From positions 1 to 43,438 of the forward strand of contig NZ_JANFQF010000032.1 in the NCBI RefSeq assembly GCF_024438035.1: a DNA stretch of 43,438 bases. Direction: 5' to 3'. The stretch comes from Rhodococcus tibetensis (GTDB lineage Bacteria; Actinomycetota; Actinomycetes; Mycobacteriales; Mycobacteriaceae). A program made the translations under genes and the position numbers. Under the pieces are notes generated by a model. The model did not search any database and was not told the origin of the DNA. It worked only from the letters and a program-made list of their open reading frames with translations. Each line of letters starts with the position of its first letter. The first letter of the stretch is position 1. Of the stretch, positions 35,813 to 43,438 are shown piece by piece.

Positions 35813-36342
35813 GTCGATCACTCCTCGTTGTGGTCGGATCGTGTTGATCGGTAAAAAATCGTTGGCCCATTACATTTTCTGCCGGCCCCGCGGCCCAGCC
35901 ACCGGAGGGGAACGTACCGGGCCCGTGCGCCCAGCTTTTCGACGGTGGCGCGTCCCACGTCGTCGAGGACCTGCTGCTTGCTGTGGGATTTCGGCCATCT
36001 CAGCTCACATCCTCGTCTCGTGGAAAATTTCGTTCGTCGGGCACGCCGGTGCCGACGGCCGAGTCTGCTGCGGGCGTCTCCGCCCCGGGAACGGGCTCTC
36101 CCGGTCATCGGAGAAGCTCGTAGCCACGGGAAACGGCGGGGCACTGTGATGTGGTTACCCGCTGACGTTTCGCGCAAGCCGGACGGGGCGGATTCCGCGA
36201 CACCCGACGAAAGGCTCTTCATGTCTCGATGCGCAAGGTCCGCCGCGAACCGGCTCTCTGCCGGACCGCGGTACCTCGACATACCCCTTCTGTCCGGTGA
36301 CCTGGGTGCTGCAGTAACGCAACTGAAGTCGCCACCGACGCG
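35813..36342. other. Gene-poor stretch
   Basis: About 530 nt in which no protein family is recognised. A minus-strand frame (35818-36282) contains the coding-like segment QQVLDDVGRATVEKLGARAR but no clear start, domain or ribosome site, and overlaps the likely promoter of the SDR gene. Its composition suggests relic coding DNA. Confidence 0.4.
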
Positions 36343-36540
36343 GTGGCATTCATGCAGGAGATGAACCGGAGCTTCGTCGACGCCACCGCTAGGCTCGCCG
36401 AGAAGTACGGCACTGTCGACCGCTACCTCGCCGAGTTACCGCACCGGCACCGCAACCGAGAAACGGAAACAAGTGATGAAACCATCGACGCCATGACAGT
36501 CGACGACCGTGGAGCGATCACTAGCACGCGGGCGTACTGA
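36343..36540 (+). pseudogene. Coding-like fragment, unrecognised (65 codons)
   Basis: The frame containing FMQEMNRSFVDATARLAEKY, then GTVDRYLAELPHRH, is helical and coding-like and extends upstream in frame with VATDAVA before ending in an unsupported region. The EKYGTVDRYLAEL end is reminiscent of the C-terminal helix of tyrosine-phosphatase-like (Y_phosphatase3) proteins, but the match is short. No Shine-Dalgarno sequence or start is convincing. Either a small hypothetical gene or a relic. Confidence 0.3.
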
Positions 36541-36593
36541 TCGCCGTCGGACATGAGGGAACTCTGAGGGGAGCACCCCGGCGGAGATCTCCA

Positions 36594-37241
36594 TTACCTG
36601 TTGACGATGACCAGGTCCGCGTGTCCCCGCGTTTCGGCGACCATCGACGCATTGATCTCGTCGGTGCCGTGGGCCCAGGCGTGGGCGGCCGGGCCCGATT
36701 TGCCGGCCGCCCGGTGCCGATCGATCAGACGAGACAGCCTGAGTTCTCGGGGCGTGTCGAGGTACCAGACCTCGTCCATCATCGTGCGTGCGCGTGGCCA
36801 TGCCCCTGAAGCGGCGAGCAGATAGTTGCCTTCGGTGAACACCACGTCGACCGCGCGGGGCACCGGGATCGCGGCAGCTACGGGATCGCCGACGGCGTGG
36901 TCGAAGTCGGGTACGTAGACGACGTCCTCGTCGCGGCGGCGCAGCCGCTCCAGAAGCACCGCGTACCCGGCGTCGTCGAAGGTCGCGATAGCGCCCTTGT
37001 GATCCTCCAACCCCAGTGCACGCAACACGGTGTTGCTGAGGTGGAAACCGTCCATCGGGACCACCACCGTCGGAACACGACCCGGCAGGGCGGCGACTAC
37101 CTGGTGGACCAGCGTCGATTTCCCGGTGCCGGGAGGTCCCGTGACCCCGATGATCAGCCGCTGCCCCGGCACACGGAGTTCGAGCACGCGACGGGCCAGC
37201 CTCTCGGGGTCCGCCGAGTCTGCGATCGCGTGGTTGTCCAT
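36594..37241 (-). CDS. Nucleoside/nucleotide kinase-family P-loop protein (uridine kinase/PanK-like)
   Basis: 215 residues. Walker A GPPGTGKST (35-43), then the acceptor-binding VPMDGFHLSNTVLRALGL segment, where the DGFH aspartate is typical of uridine kinase, phosphoribulokinase and type I pantothenate kinase relatives. VVFTEGNYLLAA forms the Walker B-like strand and LRLSRLIDRHRAAGKSG the lid. Members of this group (often annotated fructose transport FrcK-like or YggC/PRK09270) phosphorylate small nucleosides or sugars; the substrate is not clear. ATG 37241 follows the DUF6114 gene stop by 24 nt, so the two form a short operon. Confidence 0.85.
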   Translation of the reverse strand: MDNHAIADSADPERLARRVLELRVPGQRLIIGVTGPPGTGKSTLVHQVVAALPGRVPTVVVPMDGFHLSNTVLRALGLEDHKGAIATFDDAGYAVLLERLRRRDEDVVYVPDFDHAVGDPVAAAIPVPRAVDVVFTEGNYLLAASGAWPRARTMMDEVWYLDTPRELRLSRLIDRHRAAGKSGPAAHAWAHGTDEINASMVAETRGHADLVIVNR

Positions 37242-37265
37242 GCCGGCGCCCGTCTGATCGTGCGG

Positions 37266-37649
37266 TCAGTCTGCGATAAGAGTAGTCGGCAGCTTCCGTG
37301 TCGCTGTCGCGGCCGGTGACCGATCCCCGGAATGCTCCGCCCAGGCGAGGGTAGCGGCGGCACCCAGAACGCCCATCAGCGTTCCGACTCCGAAGCCGCC
37401 GAAATTGGCCGCAGGCAGGGCGACGAGAGCGAGGAGCAGGGCGCCCACCCCTGCCGGAATCCGCGTCTTCGGCCCCACCAGCACCGACCCGGCGCACACC
37501 AGCATCGACGCACCGAGGAACAACGTCGGCACTCCCGAAATGGTGCTGATCGAGATCAGAAGGTCACCGACCTCTGCGGTGGTGTAAGCCGGGAGCAGGA
37601 GGAAGACACCGGAGACCACGAGCATGACCGCGCCCCAGAACGGGCGCAC
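37266..37649 (-). CDS. DUF6114-like small membrane protein
   Basis: 127 residues with four predicted helices (about 5-23, 28-58 in two parts, 63-85 and 85-106). Segments FWGAVMLVVSGVFLLLPAYT, GPKTRIPAGVGALLLALVAL and GFGVGTLMGVLGAAATLAWA match the DUF6114 style; function unknown. GTG 37649 is the only start codon found before the upstream in-frame TAG. Yet the frame upstream reads the coding-like APLNRRERFRQWRG, which is normal N-terminal sequence for the family, so the true start may be lost, rare, or hidden by an indel. The kinase-like gene follows. Confidence 0.65.
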   Translation of the reverse strand: MRPFWGAVMLVVSGVFLLLPAYTTAEVGDLLISISTISGVPTLFLGASMLVCAGSVLVGPKTRIPAGVGALLLALVALPAANFGGFGVGTLMGVLGAAATLAWAEHSGDRSPAATATRKLPTTLIAD

Positions 37650-37801
37650 CCCGCGCCACTGCCGGAAGCGTTCCCGTCGGTTGAGCGGTGCTTCAGGTGT
37701 CAGCAGCGGCAGCCACGCGACGTGGGTCTCACTATGCCGGGATGTCGAGGGGTAATCGATTGACCGGAACGGTACAAGTATTGACTATTTGCGCACGTGT
37801 C

Positions 37802-38737
37802 TCACTCGGTGCGGAAGCTGCCGGGAGTGAGGCCGAAATTGGCCTTGAAAAGACGTGAGAAGTGCGTTGCCTCGGTGAATCCCCACCGTGCACCGATGGT
37901 CGCCACGGGGAGGTGCGAATAGTGTGGGTCGCTCAGGTCGCGTCGGCTCTGCTCGAGTCGGCGCTGCCGGATCCACCCGCTGACGGTGGAGTTCTCGGCC
38001 TCGAACAGCTTCTGTAGTTGCCGAGTCGACACGTGATGCGCCGCGGCGATGCGCGCCACGCTGAGCTCGGGGTCGGAGAGGTTCGACTCGATGAAGGAGT
38101 GGATCCGGAATAGCATTGCCTGATGGCGTGTCTCGGGCGGCAGGCTGTCCGTGAGTTGGAGTTGCTCAGCGAACGCGGCGGCGAGTAAGTCGAGAACGGC
38201 TTCGTTGAGATGCGCTGCTACCGACGGTGTGGTGGTGAAGACGTCCCTTCCGAGTCCTTGGAGGAAGGGTGCGACGACGGTGGCCAGCCCCTGCCTGCCG
38301 GAGATTTTGCGGGCGGTCAGTTGCGCTATCCCGGACTCGGGGACACGGAGAAGTGTCCGCGGGAACATCATGACGAGCATGCGGAACCGGTCGTCGAACG
38401 AGAGCTGGTAGGGGCGCGTCGTGTCATAGATCGCGAGGTCCCCCGGCGTCAGCGCCGCCTCTCGTTCGTCCTGGGTGAGTACGCAGTAACCCCGAACCTG
38501 AAGGCCGACCTTGTAATAACCGGGGTCGCTCGCACGGATCGTTCGAGGGGTCCGGCGAACGGTGTGGGCCGTGGCGACCACTTCGGAGAACTGAACGGAG
38601 CCGAGGTCGATCCTCCGGATGGAGCCTTCGAATTCGCCGGCTTCCGTCGACGTGTCGAGCGGGACGAAGCTGTCGACCACCGTGGCTCGGAATGCTTCGA
38701 GGTCGACTATCTTCACTACTTCGCTCGCGCCGCTCAC
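37802..38737 (-). CDS. AraC-family regulator (AraC-binding-like sensor plus HTH)
   Basis: 311 residues from GTG 38737. The N-terminal half (about 20-190) is an AraC_binding_2-type cupin sensor (YYKVGLQVRGYCVLTQDERE; LTPGDLAIYDTTRPYQLSFD) and the C-terminal 100 residues an AraC/XylS HTH pair (VARIAAAHHVSTRQLQKLFE; IGARWGFTEATHFSRLFKAN, ending FGLTPGSFR). This architecture is typical of regulators of aromatic or phenolic acid catabolism (FeaR/XylS group). It starts 4 nt after the marR stop, so the two regulators are co-transcribed, divergent from the hydroxylase genes. Confidence 0.87.
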   Translation of the reverse strand: MSGASEVVKIVDLEAFRATVVDSFVPLDTSTEAGEFEGSIRRIDLGSVQFSEVVATAHTVRRTPRTIRASDPGYYKVGLQVRGYCVLTQDEREAALTPGDLAIYDTTRPYQLSFDDRFRMLVMMFPRTLLRVPESGIAQLTARKISGRQGLATVVAPFLQGLGRDVFTTTPSVAAHLNEAVLDLLAAAFAEQLQLTDSLPPETRHQAMLFRIHSFIESNLSDPELSVARIAAAHHVSTRQLQKLFEAENSTVSGWIRQRRLEQSRRDLSDPHYSHLPVATIGARWGFTEATHFSRLFKANFGLTPGSFRTE

Positions 38738-38741
38738 CTGC

Positions 38742-39278
38742 TTACCGTCGGACGGCTGACCGCGCTGCGGAACCCGAGGCCAGCTTCTCCAGCAGTCCGA
38801 TGAGCACGAGGCGCTCGGGCTCGCTGAGCGCGTCCGTCCACTGCTGCTCGCGCTGGTTGTGCACAGTGTAGGTGCTGACGATCGCGTCGTGCCCGGCGTC
38901 GGTGAGGCTCAGCTGGACCGCTCGCCGGTCGGCCATCGATGGTTCCCTCCTGAGGAGTCCGTCCCGTTCGAGGGTGTTCGCCAGGGCGGACACGGCCGCA
39001 CGGCTCATGCCGGACAACTGCGCGACCCGTTTCGACTCGCAGGGGCCGGCGAGCCACAACACGAACATCACTCGGAAGCCGGGCCAACTCCACCCACTGG
39101 GTCGGTGCACGCTCGACTCGAGGTCGTACACCAGGGCGCTCGTCACCCGATGGAGCGCGAGGACCAGGCGCATCGAGATGGGATCGACCTCGGGCAGTTC
39201 CGCGGCCGTCTGCTTCACGGCGAAGTCGACGAAGGACAGAAAGTCGAGTTCGTCGGCGGGCGGAGTCGTCGAGGTCAT
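38742..39278 (-). CDS. MarR-family transcriptional regulator
   Basis: 178 residues from ATG 39278. The winged helix spans about 60-130: WPGFRVMFVLWLAGPCESKR, VAQLSGMSRAAVSALANTLE and the wing LLRREPSMADRRAVQLSLT. The flanking helices form the dimer. MarR repressors at aromatic degradation genes usually release DNA on binding the substrate or its CoA thioester. The divergent gap to the MBL-fold gene has two near-identical palindromes that should be its operators. Upstream in-frame codons to 39437 lie in the operator region and are not used. Confidence 0.87.
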   Translation of the reverse strand: MTSTTPPADELDFLSFVDFAVKQTAAELPEVDPISMRLVLALHRVTSALVYDLESSVHRPSGWSWPGFRVMFVLWLAGPCESKRVAQLSGMSRAAVSALANTLERDGLLRREPSMADRRAVQLSLTDAGHDAIVSTYTVHNQREQQWTDALSEPERLVLIGLLEKLASGSAARSAVRR

Positions 39279-39310
39279 GGCTGTCACGATAGCGCCGATC
39301 TGGCGCGTAA

Positions 39311-39324
39311 TGATCAAAGCTTTG
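39311..39324. promoter_or_regulatory. MarR operator candidate 1
   Basis: TGATCAAAGCTTTG contains the perfect 10-bp palindrome CAAAGCTTTG. It overlaps the -35 (TTGCAT) of the plus-strand promoter and lies 33 nt before marR, so binding would block both directions. Confidence 0.6.
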
Positions 39325-39349
39325 CATTTTCTGTGAGGGCGGTTACATT
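39322..39349 (+). promoter_or_regulatory. Promoter of the MBL-fold/hydroxylase genes
   Basis: TTGCAT (39322-39327) and TACATT (39344-39349) are 16 nt apart; transcription would start near 39356, about 38 nt before the MBL-fold ATG and just before operator 2. Confidence 0.5.
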
Positions 39350-39361
39350 GGTTGCACCGGA

Positions 39362-39375
39362 TGATCAATGCTTTG
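39362..39375. promoter_or_regulatory. MarR operator candidate 2
   Basis: TGATCAATGCTTTG differs from operator 1 at one of 14 positions. It is 51 bp downstream of it (close to five DNA turns) and sits just after the predicted transcription start, a usual roadblock position. Confidence 0.6.
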
Positions 39376-39393
39376 ACTATTGAGGTGGTTTCC

Positions 39394-40356
39394 ATGGCGA
39401 CAACATCCTTCGCATCCTCGGCCGACCTGGGGGACAAGCAACAGACCCTCGAAGTGTTGGCGGACGGCGTCTACGCGCTGACCGCCGAGGGCGATCCGAA
39501 CATCGGGGCGGTCGAGGGCGAGGACTTCGTCGTCTGCTTCGAGGCGCTGGCGACGCCCGTGGCTGCGCAGAGCTGGCTGACGAAGCTGCGCGAGCACACC
39601 GACAAGCCGGTGCGATACCTGGTGCTCTCGCACTACCACGCCGTCCGCGTGCTCGGGGCGTCCGCGTTCGACGCGGAGACCATCATCGCCCATGACAACA
39701 CGTTGGCTCTGATCCGCGAGCGCGGAAAAGAGGACTGGGAAAGCGAATTCGGCCGCATGCCGCGCCTGGCCAAGGGTGCCGACTCCGTGCCCGGTCTCAC
39801 CTGGCCCACCATGACCTTCTCCGACACTCTGTCCATCGACCTCGGTGGGGACCGGGGCACGCTGGAGCTGCAGTACCACGGACGCGGCCACACCGAGGGC
39901 GACATCGTGGCGTGGTTGCCCAAGCACCGCATTCTCTTCGCCGGCGACCTCGTCGAGGCGCAGGCAGCGTTGTATACCGGTGATGCATTCCACCGTGACT
40001 GGTCGACAGGGACCCTGGACGGCCTCGCGGCGTTGAACGCCGAGGCGCTCGTCGGCGGTCGGGGCGCTGTGTCGCGGGGACGCGAGGAGGTCGATGCCGC
40101 CATCGAGCAGACCCGGCACTTCATCGAGGTGATGCTGCGGGAGGTCGCCGCCGTGCAAGAGCGGGACGGGACGTTGAAGGAGGCCTTCGAGGCCACTCAC
40201 GCCGCATTGCATGAGCAGTACGGCAACTGGCCGATCTTCGAGCACTGCCTGCCCTTCGACGTCTCCCGCGTGTGGGACGAGCTCTCGGGTATCGAACGTC
40301 CGGTCATCTGGACCGCCGAACGCGACCGTGAGGTCTGGAATCAGCTGCAGGACTGA
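39394..40356 (+). CDS. Metallo-beta-lactamase-fold protein with altered metal site
   Basis: 320 residues from ATG 39394. The fold is recognisable (GVYALTAEGDPNIGAVEGED; LVLSHYHAVRVLGA; YHGRGHTEGDIVAWLP; FAGDLVEAQ). Of the usual HxHxDH set only His80 and His82 remain; Asp84 and His85 are Val and Arg. His166 and Asp185 are kept, and the final ligand loop reads GGRGAVSRG where a histidine is expected. The metal centre is therefore incomplete or mononuclear. Members like this occur next to aromatic hydroxylases in actinobacteria. It is the first gene of the pair, 38 nt before the hydroxylase; role unknown. Confidence 0.82.
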   Translation: MATTSFASSADLGDKQQTLEVLADGVYALTAEGDPNIGAVEGEDFVVCFEALATPVAAQSWLTKLREHTDKPVRYLVLSHYHAVRVLGASAFDAETIIAHDNTLALIRERGKEDWESEFGRMPRLAKGADSVPGLTWPTMTFSDTLSIDLGGDRGTLELQYHGRGHTEGDIVAWLPKHRILFAGDLVEAQAALYTGDAFHRDWSTGTLDGLAALNAEALVGGRGAVSRGREEVDAAIEQTRHFIEVMLREVAAVQERDGTLKEAFEATHAALHEQYGNWPIFEHCLPFDVSRVWDELSGIERPVIWTAERDREVWNQLQD

Positions 40357-40394
40357 GAGAGCCGGCGTCGCGACTATCACTTGTAGAGGGTTTC

Positions 40395-41987
40395 ATGACA
40401 ACCAAGAAGGCACCTGCCGGCACGGTCGCCGTGCTCGGCAACGGGCCCGTCGGTCAGACGACAGCGCTGTTGCTGGCGCGCTGGGGAATACGGGTGATCC
40501 TGCTGGATGCGCGGGCCGAGCGCGACCCGGTCGGTTCCAAAGCGATTTGCCAGCAACGTGATGTTCTCGATGTCTGGGACGCCATCGGAGTGGGTTCCCA
40601 GCTCGCAGAGGAGGGCGTGACCTGGGAATGTGCCCGGACATTCCACCGCGGTGAGGAACTGTTCGCGCAGACCTTCGTCGATCGGGGACGTTCGGCGTTC
40701 CCGCCGTTCGTCAACATCTCGCAGGCCCGGACGGAGGAACTGCTCGACGAGCGCATCGCGTCCAACCCGCTCATCGACGTGCGGTGGGGTCACTGTGTGA
40801 CCGCCGTCGAGCAGAACGACGACGGGGTCACCATCGGCTGCGAGAACCCGGGCGGGCCTGTCGTGGTGCGCGCCGACTACAGCGTGGTCGCACTCGGTTC
40901 GCGAGCCGGCCGGATTCGCGAGCAGCTCGGTATCAGGTTCGAGGGCCGCTCGTTCGACGACAAGTTCTTGATCTGTGACATCCGCGCCGACATTCCGGGC
41001 TGGGCCAACGAACGCCGATTCTATTTCGATCCGGAATGGAACCCGGGCCGGCAAGTGCTGATCCACCCCTGCCCGGACTCCACTTTCCGCATCGACTGGC
41101 AGGTCCCCGGCGAGTACGACCTCGACGAAGAGGTGGCATCAGGGGCCCTCGACACCCGGATCCGCCGCATCATCGGGGACACCGAGTACTCGATCGTGTG
41201 GAAATCGGTTTATCGATTCCACTCGCGGGTCGCGAGCCGAATGCGGGTGGGGCGGGTTCTCCTCGCGGGAGATGCAGCGCATATCGTGTCCCCGTTCGGT
41301 GCCCGGGGTTTGAACTCGGGGGTGGCCGATGCCGAGAACGCCGCGTGGAAGCTCGCCTTCGTCATCAAGGGCTGGGCCGACGAGGAACTGCTCGAGAGCT
41401 ATCACAGCGAGCGCCACGCCGCCGCACTCGAGAACATCGCGATCACCACGGCCACGATGGACTTTCTCGTCCCCCAGAACGAGTCCCAGAGCCGGCGTCG
41501 CCTCACGATCCTCGAAGCGGCGGTAAACGATGCGCAGGCGCGGGCACAGGTCGATTCGGGACGGTTGGCGGAACCGTTCTGGTACGTCGACTCGACACTG
41601 ACCACTCTCGACCCCGCGCGGCCCTTCCCGGGTCGGCCCGCCCGGGGTTTCGTCCCCGACGCCGGGCCGGGCATCCTGATTCCCGATGTGCCCATACCTC
41701 TTGCGGATTGCTCGGCTGTCCGGCTGCGTGAGGTGGCACGGTCCGGTGTTCTCCTGCTGTGCGGCCCCGACGTGGACGTCGCATCCGTCCGCCGTATTGC
41801 CGCCGAAGCCACCGCCGCCCCCACCCAGGTACACGACATCGGCGGCGCACTGGCCACGACGTTGTCGTCCGGTTCGACGGATGTGTGGTTGATCCGCCCC
41901 GACGCCTACGTTTCGGCGGTAATCGACGGTGCGGACGCGGCGGGTCTGCGCTCGGCGATACGTCGGGTTACCGGGCGCGGTGCGTAA
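40395..41987 (+). CDS. FAD-dependent aromatic hydroxylase, MhpA-like
   Basis: 530 residues. The class A flavoprotein monooxygenase motifs are GNGPVGQTTALLLARWG (dinucleotide fold, GxGxxG), the DG-type segment YSVVALGSRAGRIREQLG and the FAD ribityl motif VLLAGDAAHIVSPFGARGLN. A C-terminal thioredoxin-like domain from about 395 is typical of the MhpA/PheA branch, which hydroxylates phenols, 3-(3-hydroxyphenyl)propionate or resorcinol using NAD(P)H and O2. No ring-cleavage dioxygenase or hydrolase is next to it, so its pathway must continue elsewhere or the product is not a catechol. It lies 38 nt after the MBL-fold gene under the MarR site. Confidence 0.87.
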   Translation: MTTKKAPAGTVAVLGNGPVGQTTALLLARWGIRVILLDARAERDPVGSKAICQQRDVLDVWDAIGVGSQLAEEGVTWECARTFHRGEELFAQTFVDRGRSAFPPFVNISQARTEELLDERIASNPLIDVRWGHCVTAVEQNDDGVTIGCENPGGPVVVRADYSVVALGSRAGRIREQLGIRFEGRSFDDKFLICDIRADIPGWANERRFYFDPEWNPGRQVLIHPCPDSTFRIDWQVPGEYDLDEEVASGALDTRIRRIIGDTEYSIVWKSVYRFHSRVASRMRVGRVLLAGDAAHIVSPFGARGLNSGVADAENAAWKLAFVIKGWADEELLESYHSERHAAALENIAITTATMDFLVPQNESQSRRRLTILEAAVNDAQARAQVDSGRLAEPFWYVDSTLTTLDPARPFPGRPARGFVPDAGPGILIPDVPIPLADCSAVRLREVARSGVLLLCGPDVDVASVRRIAAEATAAPTQVHDIGGALATTLSSGSTDVWLIRPDAYVSAVIDGADAAGLRSAIRRVTGRGA

Positions 41988-42043
41988 AACCCGGTAGTCG
42001 ATCTTCGCGTTTGCCAAACCATTAGCCGGGGCACGCTGCAGCA

Positions 42044-42763
42044 ATGACGCCCGGAGAGGATCCCGCTCGTCGCAACGACGATCCCACGCTGGTCTTGCTC
42101 GGCCGTACTCGCACTCTGTGCGAGGACTGCCTGGACACGGTAGGTGTAGACGGGTCGGCGGTCGCCGTGTTCGCCGGCGACACAACCCGTGACCTGGTGT
42201 ATGCCACCGACTCGACCGCCGAGCGGATCGACGAGCTGCAGTTCACCCTCGGTGAGGGGCCCTGCCTCGCCGCGTACCGCTCACACAGGCCGGAGATTCA
42301 CTCCGATGTGGCCGACCCCGCTGTCTCTACGCAGTGGCCGGTCTTCGTGCCGGAGCTGATCGCCCTCGGGGTCCGCGGAATCTATGCTCTCCCGCTCGGT
42401 CCGTGGAACGGGGGAAGTGTCGGTGTCCTCGAGCTGTACTGCGCCGAGCCGCGATCTCTCGACGTTGCCCAGTGCGGGGCCGCCGAGGACTGCGCCGCGA
42501 TCCTCGGCCCGACTGTGCTCGAGGAGCTCGACCCCACCCGTTACCCGTCGACCTGGACCGATCCGGCGCTGTTCCCGCACGGCAACGTGCACGTCGCGGC
42601 GGGCATGATGGCAGGCCAGCTGCGTATCTCCCCGGCCGATGCGGTCTCCCGGCTGCGGGCGATGGCATTCGCCGAAGAGCGCAGGATCACCGCGCTCGCG
42701 GAAGACATCATCGCCGCTCGTCGAACATTCTCACCCGACGAATTCGGTAATGGGGCCAGATGA
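42044..42763 (+). CDS. GAF-ANTAR domain regulator
   Basis: 239 residues. A GAF sensor (about 15-160) has the FTLGEGPCLAAYRSHRPEIH and WPVFVPELIALGVRGIYALP segments common to actinobacterial GAF-ANTAR proteins. The C-terminal helices GMMAGQLRISPADAVSRLRA and MAFAEERRITALAEDIIAA form an ANTAR RNA-binding domain, whose partners are two-hexaloop RNA motifs that control transcription termination. No such RNA target was identified in the window. It follows the hydroxylase by 56 nt on the same strand, and may or may not share its transcript. A HAIR-like repeat lies just downstream. Confidence 0.88.
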   Translation: MTPGEDPARRNDDPTLVLLGRTRTLCEDCLDTVGVDGSAVAVFAGDTTRDLVYATDSTAERIDELQFTLGEGPCLAAYRSHRPEIHSDVADPAVSTQWPVFVPELIALGVRGIYALPLGPWNGGSVGVLELYCAEPRSLDVAQCGAAEDCAAILGPTVLEELDPTRYPSTWTDPALFPHGNVHVAAGMMAGQLRISPADAVSRLRAMAFAEERRITALAEDIIAARRTFSPDEFGNGAR

Positions 42764-42827
42764 GCCTGTGTGCCGGGCGTTGAAGGCGGTTAAGCGGCCG
42801 TCGAGTTCGGTTCCTACGCCCGTGCGG

Positions 42828-42848
42828 GTTGAGCGTGGTGCGCTCAAC
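42828..42848. promoter_or_regulatory. Distal HAIR-like repeat upstream of dnaK
   Basis: GTTGAGC-N7-GCTCAAC, a perfect dyad with the HAIR geometry (CTTGAGT-N7-ACTCAAG); the core TTGAG-N9-CTCAA is exact. It is the binding site type of the heat-shock repressor HspR. As an 8-bp stem with a 5-nt loop it could also act as terminator of the GAF-ANTAR gene. Confidence 0.55.
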
Positions 42849-42902
42849 TTGCTGTCCGGCCACCTTTCCCGGCTGTGGATGTGACGTCATGGAAACCCTT
42901 GA

Positions 42903-43438
<536 letters not shown>

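Noticed and set aside
36436..37497. 353-codon minus-strand open frame
   Set aside because: Overlaps the P-loop kinase in another phase and has Arg/Gly-rich shadow composition.

Overview
The window is high-GC actinobacterial chromosome, most likely from Rhodococcus (R. opacus/R. jostii type) or a close mycolic-acid relative. Pointers are an AccD5-like acyl-CoA carboxylase start, DUF5313, lsr2, a furA-katG pair with a leaderless furA start, DUF1206 and DUF6114 membrane proteins, a sigma54-independent AcoR-type regulator, HspR-type (HAIR) repeats before dnaK, and frequent GTG starts. No tRNA, rRNA, CRISPR array or intact insertion sequence is visible. Gene naming rests on reading the translations; no database search was possible.

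Layout. 1-5.9 kb (mostly minus strand): start of an acyl-CoA carboxylase beta subunit, a DUF5313 membrane protein, a secreted Pro/Gly-rich protein, a TipA-like MerR regulator directly behind a long-chain acyl-CoA synthetase, an MFS carrier and a GNAT acetyltransferase. 6.1-11.2 kb (plus): a D-glucarate catabolic operon in pathway-reverse order (KGSA dehydrogenase, KDG dehydratase, glucarate dehydratase) plus a LysR gene; the transporter that should lead it survives only as a broken, internally deleted remnant. 11.2-16.7 kb: CMD/AhpD-like protein, lsr2, furA-katG, a dienelactone-hydrolase-like protein and an SRPBCC protein. 16.9-22.8 kb: a fatty-acid desaturase translationally overlapping a DUF1206 protein, a decayed csbD gene, a small membrane protein divergent from a TetR gene, a MerR-like regulator, a zinc-ribbon protein and an MddA-type methyltransferase. 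22.8-26.9 kb: an lsr2 fragment, an SDR, an AraC regulator and SelO.

27.1-34.6 kb holds a complete acetoin dehydrogenase system: acoA-acoB (E1), acoC (E2), lpd (E3), then a second-tier pair made of a lipoyl synthase gene and an 8-nt-overlapping small DUF3263-like gene, with acoR convergent and overlapping the small gene by 22 bp. The E2 carries two tandem E3-binding domains, the second eroded in its glycine loop. The operon therefore encodes the enzyme complex and a dedicated supplier of its lipoyl cofactor; the partner small protein has no assigned role and is the best candidate here for something undescribed.

34.6-43.4 kb: an SDR relic, an intact SDR, a gene-poor 0.8 kb stretch, a P-loop nucleoside-kinase-like protein and a DUF6114 membrane protein. 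Then comes a divergent aromatic-type module: marR-araC on one side and, on the other, a metallo-beta-lactamase-fold protein lacking standard metal ligands followed by an MhpA-like flavin hydroxylase. Two near-identical 14-bp palindromic sites lie in the shared promoter. The window ends with a GAF-ANTAR regulator and the start of dnaK, preceded by two HAIR-like repeats.
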